From NCBI GenBank assembly GCA_905479025.1, contig CAJQKX010000464.1:1-14948 (forward strand): a stretch of DNA of 14,948 nt, read 5' to 3'. The notes under the pieces are model-generated. The model was not told the origin of the DNA. It did not search any database and worked only from the letters and a program-made list of their open reading frames with translations. Shown piece after piece: positions 9,814-14,948 of the stretch; within the stretch, counting starts at the first letter, position 1; the number at the start of each line of letters is the position of its first letter. The position numbers and the translations under genes are program-made. This DNA comes from an uncultured Paraglaciecola sp. (lineage in GTDB: Bacteria; Pseudomonadota; Gammaproteobacteria; Enterobacterales; Alteromonadaceae).

Positions 9814-9847
9814 CTGTACCAATGCCCATGGATTTGGGCAAGTACAG
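9814..9847. promoter_or_regulatory. Nested inverted repeat upstream of mreB
   Basis: The outer arms CTGTAC (9814-9819) and GTACAG (9842-9847) and the inner arms TGCCCA (9823-9828) and TGGGCA (9835-9840) are exact reverse complements, giving a two-part stem with a small asymmetric internal loop. It lies 43-76 bases upstream of the mreB start codon. On the minus strand, TTGAAA and TGTACT with a 17-base spacing, and TTGCCC and TACAGT also with 17, are weak sigma70-like pairs that overlap it. The element could therefore be an operator, or a leader hairpin in the mreB mRNA. No T run follows. Confidence 0.4.
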
Positions 9848-9963
9848 ACCATAAAAATAACAGTTTCAACATGTTTAATGAATTTTTCGGTAAAATGAAA
9901 TTATAAAATTATATTAAGGAATATAGTAATCAGAGATATTGATATACAAACACCAACAATCTT

Positions 9964-11522
9964 ATGAATGAAGACATACTAAAAAGGCGTTATCAAAGAA
10001 AGCGGCAGGCTTGGCTACCTGTGAAAGTTATTTTAGAACAACAATCTTTAGAATTATTTAGCGTAATCAAGAATTAGAAGACTTCAAAGAGAACTTAGAA
10101 AAACAGATCTTAGAGCGCACCAGAGAAGCAGAAAAAGCGAAAACAGAAGCTTACGCAGCAAACTAATCTAAATCAGAATTTTTAACCAAGATGAATCATG
10201 CAATCAGGACACCTTTGACCGCGATTGTTGGTTTTGAGGAGGTATTATTGCAACACCAACTAAATCGCAAAACAAGTACAAAATCTGACTAATATTATTA
10301 ACGGTGCTGGCCACTTAACCAGTTTGTTAAGTTTAGTACTAGATATAATTAAGATTAAAATCAAAAATAGAACTTGAAGCCATACGCTTTAACCTTCCTA
10401 ACTTGCTACAAAATATTGAACAAATTTACCTTTTTAAGTGCAGAAAGAAACAGCTTGATTTTGTTCTGATAATGGACTCTGTTATAACTGAATTGGTAAT
10501 GGCAGACCATACACGATTCAACAAATGATACATAATTTATTTAGTAATTCGAGTAAGTTCACTGAAACTGGCAGTGTCAGTTTGCATGTGAAATTTTTAG
10601 TGAGTACCAGCACCTTACAGTTAGAAGTGATTGATACCGGCGAGGGTATTGCGAGAGATAAACAAACGTTAATATTTGAATATTTCCGCCAAGCTGATTC
10701 TAGTATCACCCGGAATTTTGGTGGCAGTGGATTGGGATTATTTATCACTAAAAGTATGGTTGAATTAATGGGAGGTGCGGTTGAATTGGAGTCTACCCTT
10801 GGCAAAGGCTCAAGATTCTGTGTGACTATAGTTTGCCAAAAATATGATGGTGAATGCGAGTCTATCCTTAACCGAGGCAATATTGCCCCTAAACCTTTAG
10901 TGATCCCTTCATTAGTCGGCAATATTTTATTGGTCGAAGACACGAAAGTGAATCAACAGTCGATCACCTTTAATCTTCAGCAAACAGTTGCGCAGGTGGA
11001 TTTTGCAGTAAATGGACTTGAAGGATTACAAAAGGCACTGGCAGTTCAATATGATGTAATCTTGATGGATATTCAGATGCCAGTCATGGATGGTAAAGAG
11101 GCAATAAAATCACTTCTGCAACTTGGTGTAAGTACGCCTAATTATGCATTAACTGCTAATATTATGCCCTCAGATATACAATCATATGCTGCGCTAGGTT
11201 TTATGGGGGCCTTAAGTAAACTTATACTCAGTTCTTAGCAAACATTTATCCGTTTGTTACGACACAGACGTCAATAAGCCACAAGGTACACAATTATTCA
11301 TCCCGAGTGCTAAGTTGAGCTGGCTATTTTATAAGGAGTTAGCTAGATAACATACAGAAATAACTTAAAACATCCATAATCTCAACTATGATAATTTGAC
11401 CAATTTAGCTGCGCATTCTTTACTGCTACAATCATAACTGCCGCGAAGAGTTGTATTGTTAAGTTTCTAAATCTGAACGTATTTTAGACTCATTACAACA
11501 TTATATTAAGAGCATGCAATAA
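9964..11522 (+). pseudogene. Decayed hybrid sensor histidine kinase of an H-NOX (NO-sensing) system
   Basis: Joining frames recovers an H-NOX-associated hybrid kinase. The order is: N-terminus MNEDILKRRYQRKRQAW with ILEQQSLELFS (9964-10060), a coiled coil (NQELEDFKENLEKQILERTREAEKAKTEAYAAN), HisKA with SEFLTKMNHAIRTPLTAIVGF (phospho-acceptor His at 10197-10199; the usual NHEIRTPL glutamate is Ala), HATPase, a receiver domain (phospho-acceptor Asp at 11068-11070), and a weak C-terminal Hpt-like remnant. Lesions seen: frame change near 10065 (stop at 10075), stop TAA at 10164 where Gln is expected, frame changes near 10280-10290, near 10355 and near 10520, and loss of frame after the receiver (stop at 11236), with more stops to the final TAA at 11520. 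The longest open piece, 10525-11238 (237 codons), still shows NSSKFTE, DTGEGI, GGSGLGL and VILMDIQMPVMDG but lacks the sensor part and the phosphorylated His. In the receiver, LSKPI has become LSKLI. Confidence 0.85.
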
Positions 11523-11524
11523 TT

Positions 11525-12064
11525 ATCAAAGGTATCGTATTTACAAAATTTATGGACATGGTGGAAGATGTATTTTCTATAGATGTTCTTGAAGATATTA
11601 TTGAAAAAATTGAATTGCCGAATAACGGTGCCTATATTGCTATAGGTACTTATAACCACGAAGAAATTTTCAGAATGACAGTAAACCTAAGTCAAGTTGT
11701 CAATATTCTGGTTGTGACCTTATTGGAAGTCTTTGGTCAATACCTTTTTAATCGATTTTCCGAACGCTACCCTACACTTTTCAAGGGTATGTCTAAGCCA
11801 TTTGAATTTTTAAAAGATTGATTGCTATATTCATGGTGAGGCAAGGAAACTTTATCCCGACGCTCAGCTACCGCTCTTTTACCATGAGTAAAAATCCGAC
11901 AATGAATTAACGATGTATTATCTGTCTTCTCGACATTTGAAAATTTAGCTGTTGGTCTAATAAGTGGTTGTTTAAAGTGTTTTTATGTGGGTGAGAAAGT
12001 GTGTAAAGATGAGTATAAATATAAAGGTCAAGAAGCGATAGAGATATCTATAAAATTAGTTTAA
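11525..12064 (+). pseudogene. Decayed H-NOX (heme NO/O2-binding) protein
   Basis: H-NOX proteins bind NO through a histidine-ligated heme and control a partner kinase. Joining frames gives a 180-codon protein, the usual H-NOX length. It begins IKGIVFTKFMDMVEDVF where the family has MKGIIFTEF; the start ATG has become ATC (11525-11527). Next comes GGAYTAVGTYDH-like NNGAYIAIGTYNHEE and LLEVFGQYLFNRFSERYPTLF. A frame change near 11819 (stop TGA at 11819) precedes YIHGEARKLYPDAQLP, with the proximal heme His at 11832-11834. A stop TAA follows at 11889, then ELTMYYLSSRH with the heme-propionate motif YxSxR at 11919-11933. A second frame change near 11939 leads to LAVGLISGCLKCF and an end at TAA 12062. 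An open piece at 11552-11821 (89 codons) is only the N-terminal helical half and has no proximal His. It starts two bases after the kinase stop, so the two formed an operon. Confidence 0.88.
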
Positions 12065-12451
12065 GCAGCTGCTAGCAAATGAAACCAAGAATAAGGTTCT
12101 TTACTGTTACTAGTTTATTTAATTACTACTTGCGGACTGCTTTATTGCTGGTGTTCTGCTCCCATAGGTTGCACGCTATATCAAGAGTCCTTTAACAGAT
12201 GCGCGCAAACAAATTTACATGCCACAAGAATTTTACTTTTATATTGCAATAAAGAAACGCCTAAAATATTAATAATATATGATTTTTAACACGATTCTTT
12301 TCCTTAAATTAAGGGTGTATAGTATAAAAATCAAGTCAAATTAGTTAAGTTTTTATGTTTCAAGTATTCAATAAAATAGTGTATTAAATGTGAAACAATC
12401 AAGCTCAAATAGACTGAGCTTGATATCTGTTAGTGCACACCAATTGTGGCA
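12065..12451. other. AT-rich stretch without a supported gene
   Basis: Between the H-NOX remnant and the end of the isomerase gene I see no convincing gene. A 38-codon open frame at 12079-12195 starts MKPRIRFFTVTSL with a hydrophobic stretch, but has no recognisable family and no clear ribosome binding site. A short exact palindrome, CCTTAA-A-TTAAGG, lies at 12302-12314. Base composition is very AT-rich with stops in all frames, consistent with further decayed or non-coding DNA. Confidence 0.5.
12398..12424 (-). terminator. Hairpin downstream of the isomerase gene, possible terminator
   Basis: ATCAAGCTCA (12398-12407) and TGAGCTTGAT (12415-12424) form a perfect 10-bp stem with a 7-base loop, 27 bases beyond the stop codon of the minus-strand isomerase gene. 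In that direction it is followed by TGTTTC, a poor T run, so termination would be weak or need other factors. It could also stop plus-strand transcripts coming from the decayed operon. Confidence 0.5.
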
Positions 12452-13318
12452 TCATTTATATATACTATTGAAATAATTCATACTTTCAGGAACTTGATAC
12501 ATTACCCTAGATGATTCATCCTCAATAAAGAAATAGCGGATCCCTTGTTTTTTGGCTTCTGCAATCACAGACGCTATACCCACATCTCCTGTACCTAATA
12601 TAACATTTGATTCAACATCTGCTTTACCATTGGATGTATTTTGTGTTCCTTTTTTACGATCTTTTAAATGTAGAGACAAAAAACGACCTGGGTACTTTTG
12701 TAAAATTTTAGTGGGATCCATTCCACCTTGTTTCATCCAAAAGACATCCATCTGAAACGCTGCGTGTTCAACATTTTCAAGTATATAATCTAACAAGGTT
12801 CCTTTTCCATGTGGCATAAATTCGTATCCATGTGCATGATATTGCAGGGTGATACCATTTTCTTTTAACAACTTGCCAGCTTTATTCATGACCTCAATAG
12901 CTCCTTTGGCATCCATGATACCAAAACCTTTTTTAGCATCGTGTGGTATCCAATAAAATGTTGCAAAGCGACTGTCAAAGTATCTAGCTTTGTAAACGAC
13001 TGCCATGGGGTTGTCGCGCAGTTCTTCAAATGAAGCATCTACGCTGACAATTTGAAGATCATTTTTTAATAATTGGTTTTTATACTCTTCAACGGGATGT
13101 CCATATAATGCCCCTCCACCTTCAACTACCTTTATCCCCCACTGATTAATTTGGCTAAAGGCCTCGGGTAAATTTTGCTCCATTTGCTTTCTTACGCTAT
13201 ACAACTGTAAACCTAATTCATGGGCAAACGTTACAGTAGACAAACTCAATGCAATAGGCACAACCAAAGCTGCTCGTAAGCTGCTTAATAGTGAAGTTTT
13301 TCTAATCATTGTAACCAT
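12452..13318 (-). CDS. Exported sugar isomerase/epimerase-like TIM-barrel protein
   Basis: A 288-residue protein of the xylose-isomerase-like TIM-barrel family (AP endonuclease 2 superfamily), annotated in related bacteria as sugar phosphate isomerase/epimerase. It starts with a signal peptide: positively charged MIRKTS, a hydrophobic core LRAALVVPIALSLSTVTFA, and a likely cut after Ala32 before HELGLQLYSVR. Candidate metal and substrate residues are Glu66 (VVEGGG), His161 and His163 (QYHAHGYEF), Asp191 (QMDVFW), His217 (LHLKD) and Glu266 (FIEDE), the positions where this fold carries its E/D/H/E metal set. Because it is exported, a phosphorylated substrate is unlikely; free or 3-keto sugars are more plausible, but this is inference. 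ATG at 13318 has AGG eight bases upstream; a second ATG follows at 13309. It is divergent from the PAS-AraC regulator, which may control it. Confidence 0.8.
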   Translation of the reverse strand: MVTMIRKTSLLSSLRAALVVPIALSLSTVTFAHELGLQLYSVRKQMEQNLPEAFSQINQWGIKVVEGGGALYGHPVEEYKNQLLKNDLQIVSVDASFEELRDNPMAVVYKARYFDSRFATFYWIPHDAKKGFGIMDAKGAIEVMNKAGKLLKENGITLQYHAHGYEFMPHGKGTLLDYILENVEHAAFQMDVFWMKQGGMDPTKILQKYPGRFLSLHLKDRKKGTQNTSNGKADVESNVILGTGDVGIASVIAEAKKQGIRYFFIEDESSRVMYQVPESMNYFNSIYK

Positions 13319-13484
13319 ATCTTATACCTAACCTTTGTGTTGCTGAGTCGTGATTTACGGCTAATGAGCCATTTACCAACAATAAATTAACATCAATATG
13401 CCATTTGTGCGGTGAACTTGAATAGAACAAATCCTCCTATGTATGCAATAATTTCGGCGTCGTTCTTTTTATGGTTGCAGTCAT

Positions 13485-14255
13485 ATGTTGGAAAATACAA
13501 GTCATCAACAATACCCATTTCTTCAAGATGTGATTGGTATTGAGCAAATCCTTAGCATGTTTGATCTGCTAACGGATGTGATTTTTTGGATTAAAGACAC
13601 CGAAAGTCAAGTAGTCTTCGCCAATAAGAGGTTTGTTGAGCACATTGGTATGCATTCACTTAATCAAGTCTTGGGTAAGTCAGATTACGCATTTTTTCCG
13701 CCTCATATAGCTAAACAATTTATTACTGATGATAAAAGTGTCATGAGCGGCAATGTGATCACTGACCGTTTAGAATTGAACATCCTTAAGTTTGGCGAAT
13801 TTGCTTGGTTTTCAACCTCGAAGAGGCCTTTATTGGATCGTCAAAATAACATCATCGGTTCTTATGGTTTTACACGTTTGTTATCTAAGGCATCACAGGT
13901 GTTATCAAGCATCGATGCCATAAAGGCACCCGTAGAATATGTGCGTGAAAATTTTCATCGAGACTTGAAAATTGAAGAATTAGCAAAACTTGCCTTTATA
14001 TCAGTGAGTGCATTGGAAAGGCGTTTTAAAAAGTATTTGTCTAAGACCCCCAAACAGTTTATCAACGAAATTCGTTTAGAAAATGCTCGTAGAATGTTAA
14101 TTGAAACGCGTTTACCCATTGCCGATGTAGCCTATCGATGCGGTTTTTCTGAACACAGCTATTTTAGTCGTCAGTTTCGTTTAATGTTTGGAATTTTACC
14201 GTCCCAATTAAGAGAAAATATGCAGCAAAACACAATTGACAATCAACTTGTTTGA
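13485..14255 (+). CDS. PAS-AraC family transcriptional regulator
   Basis: A 256-residue regulator that joins an N-terminal PAS sensor domain (about residues 22-135: LTDVIFWIKDTESQVVFANKRFVEHIG, then WFSTSKRPLLDRQNNIIGSYGFTR) to a C-terminal AraC DNA-binding domain with two helix-turn-helix units (about 148-245). The AraC part shows IEELAKLAFISVSALERRFKKYLSKTPKQFINEIRLENARRML and the signature IADVAYRCGFSEHSYFSRQFRLMFG. The usual cupin sugar-binding domain of AraC is absent, so the signal is sensed by PAS, through an unknown ligand. The start is the only in-frame ATG after a stop at 13449; no clear ribosome binding site is visible. It lies 166 bases from the divergent isomerase gene and is followed in the same direction by a TonB-dependent receptor, so both are likely targets. 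The frame is complete. Confidence 0.92.
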   Translation: MLENTSHQQYPFLQDVIGIEQILSMFDLLTDVIFWIKDTESQVVFANKRFVEHIGMHSLNQVLGKSDYAFFPPHIAKQFITDDKSVMSGNVITDRLELNILKFGEFAWFSTSKRPLLDRQNNIIGSYGFTRLLSKASQVLSSIDAIKAPVEYVRENFHRDLKIEELAKLAFISVSALERRFKKYLSKTPKQFINEIRLENARRMLIETRLPIADVAYRCGFSEHSYFSRQFRLMFGILPSQLRENMQQNTIDNQLV

Positions 14256-14333
14256 ATGTGAATTTACTATATTTATCATAGACTTAAATGAATAATATGA
14301 TGCGTCTTAACTAAAAATATTACATTTAGTGTA

Positions 14334-14362
14334 TTGGAATGCAGTGAACCATGATCTAAAAT
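14334..14362 (+). promoter_or_regulatory. Possible sigma70-type promoter of the TonB-dependent receptor gene
   Basis: TTGGAA (14334-14339) and TAAAAT (14357-14362) are separated by 17 bases; they match 4 of 6 and 5 of 6 consensus positions. The pair lies in the gap after the regulator gene, about 40 bases before the likely receptor start. Its use is inferred, and the region is AT-rich, so chance matches are possible. Confidence 0.35.
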
Positions 14363-14393
14363 CCAATGAAATTTTATCTTAAATTGTTACCTT

Positions 14394-14398
14394 AGGGG
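14394..14398 (+). promoter_or_regulatory. Shine-Dalgarno-like AGGGG before the receptor gene
   Basis: AGGGG is five bases before an in-frame TTG at 14404 and 17 bases before an in-frame ATG at 14416. The spacing favours TTG as the start (LNLTMTYLALILLSTPALG); with ATG the site would be too far. An in-frame stop at 14380 excludes a longer gene. Confidence 0.4.
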
Positions 14399-14403
14399 TT
14401 TCT

Positions 14404-14948
14404 TTGAACCTAACTATGACTTATCTCGCATTAATCCTATTGAGTACACCGGCTTTGGGCCAAAATGAAAAACAAAAATAGAGCGGATCACTGTGATAGC
14501 CATACGCACTGGTCAAAATATTTTAGATGTAGCTGGCAATATTAGTTGGATAGACGATAAAAGTTTAAGATTAATTGAGCAACAGCATATAAATCAAGCT
14601 TTGGTTCGCATACCGCGTGGTTGGATAAGTCGAGGTAATGGCCAAGAACACCTTACTGCCATTCGTTCACCGGTTCTGACCGGTGCGGGTGGATGCGGTG
14701 CATTTTTTATCGCTCAAGATGGACTGTCGTTACGTGCACCAGGATTTTGTAATGTTAATCAATTGTTCGACGCGAATACCGAACAGGTATCGTCCCTTGA
14801 AGTGTTACGTGGCCCTGCTAGTACTATGTATGGCTCTAATGCAGTGCATGGAGTGATTAATGTGCTAACCCCTAATCCTTTTGATACCCAGCAATCAAAT
14901 TTTTCCATGAGTATCGGGCCTCATGATTACTCCCGCGGCATGTTTAGC
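14404..14948 (+). CDS. TonB-dependent outer-membrane receptor, N-terminal part, with apparent frameshift
   Basis: The first frame (14404 or 14416 to a TAG at 14479) encodes a signal peptide, MTYLALILLSTPALG, then QNEKQK. From 14478 a second frame stays open to the window edge (157 codons) and reads IERITVIAIRTGQNILD, then the plug domain: INQALVRIPRGWISRGNGQEHLTAIRSPVLTGAGGCGAFFIAQDGLSLR, VNQLFDANTEQVSSLEVLRGPASTMYGSNAVHGVINVLTP. This is the classic TonB-dependent receptor start, which imports siderophores, vitamins or oligosaccharides across the outer membrane. The two frames would join if one A were added in the A runs 14468-14472 or 14474-14478 (giving QNEKQKIER or QNEKTKIER). So either the gene is inactivated, or this is a sequencing error, or the tract slips. 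No carboxypeptidase-like domain precedes the plug. The substrate is unknown; the PAS-AraC gene upstream may regulate it. Confidence 0.82.

Noticed and set aside
10518..10943. Minus-strand open frame of 141 codons
   Set aside because: Antisense to the clearly recognisable HATPase and linker coding sequence of the kinase remnant; no motifs of its own.
12079..12195. 38-codon open frame with a hydrophobic start (MKPRIRFF)
   Set aside because: Too short, no clear ribosome binding site, no family recognised, and it lies in decayed AT-rich DNA.
13433..13438. Perfect AGGAGG on the minus strand before the isomerase gene
   Set aside because: No ATG or GTG at suitable spacing; only a 16-codon frame from ATT follows, and it is more than 100 bases from the isomerase start.
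13439..13543. 34-codon plus-strand frame MYAIISASFF overlapping the regulator start
   Set aside because: No ribosome binding site (CCTCCT precedes it), overlaps the PAS-AraC gene in another frame, and resembles no leader peptide I know.

Overview
The window looks like chromosomal DNA of a marine gammaproteobacterium, most likely Alteromonadales (Paraglaciecola/Glaciecola/Alteromonas-like). This rests on protein resemblance and on the gene order mreB-mreC-mreD-maf-rng-yhdP-(nitrilase)-tldD, which is the classical gammaproteobacterial cell-shape and RNase G cluster. No similarity search was run.

Left part (1-9771, all minus strand): a compact run of intact genes read right to left. It comprises mreB, mreC, mreD (rod-shape cytoskeleton), maf/yhdE (nucleotide pyrophosphatase), rng (RNase G), yhdP (AsmA-like phospholipid transport protein), a nitrilase-superfamily amidohydrolase and the first 178 codons of tldD. 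Most junctions overlap or are a few bases apart; the only real gap in the run is mreB-mreC, which holds a perfect 9-bp hairpin. A nested inverted repeat lies just upstream of mreB.

Middle part (9964-12064, plus strand): two adjacent dead genes, readable only by joining frames. The first is a hybrid sensor histidine kinase (coiled coil, HisKA, HATPase, receiver, possibly Hpt). Two bases later comes an H-NOX (heme nitric-oxide/oxygen binding) protein with proximal His and a YxSxR motif still recognisable. Together they are a decayed NO-sensing two-component operon. Two open stretches survive in it (10525-11238 and 11552-11821) and would be mis-annotated as small genes. After it, 12065-12451 is AT-rich and holds no gene I can support.

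Right part (12452-14948): a putative periplasmic TIM-barrel sugar isomerase/epimerase-like protein (minus) is divergent from a PAS-AraC transcriptional regulator (plus). The regulator is followed by the start of a TonB-dependent outer-membrane receptor that runs off the window and carries an apparent one-base frameshift in an A-rich tract just after its signal peptide. The arrangement suggests a small carbohydrate or small-molecule uptake locus with a local regulator; the substrate cannot be told from the sequence.
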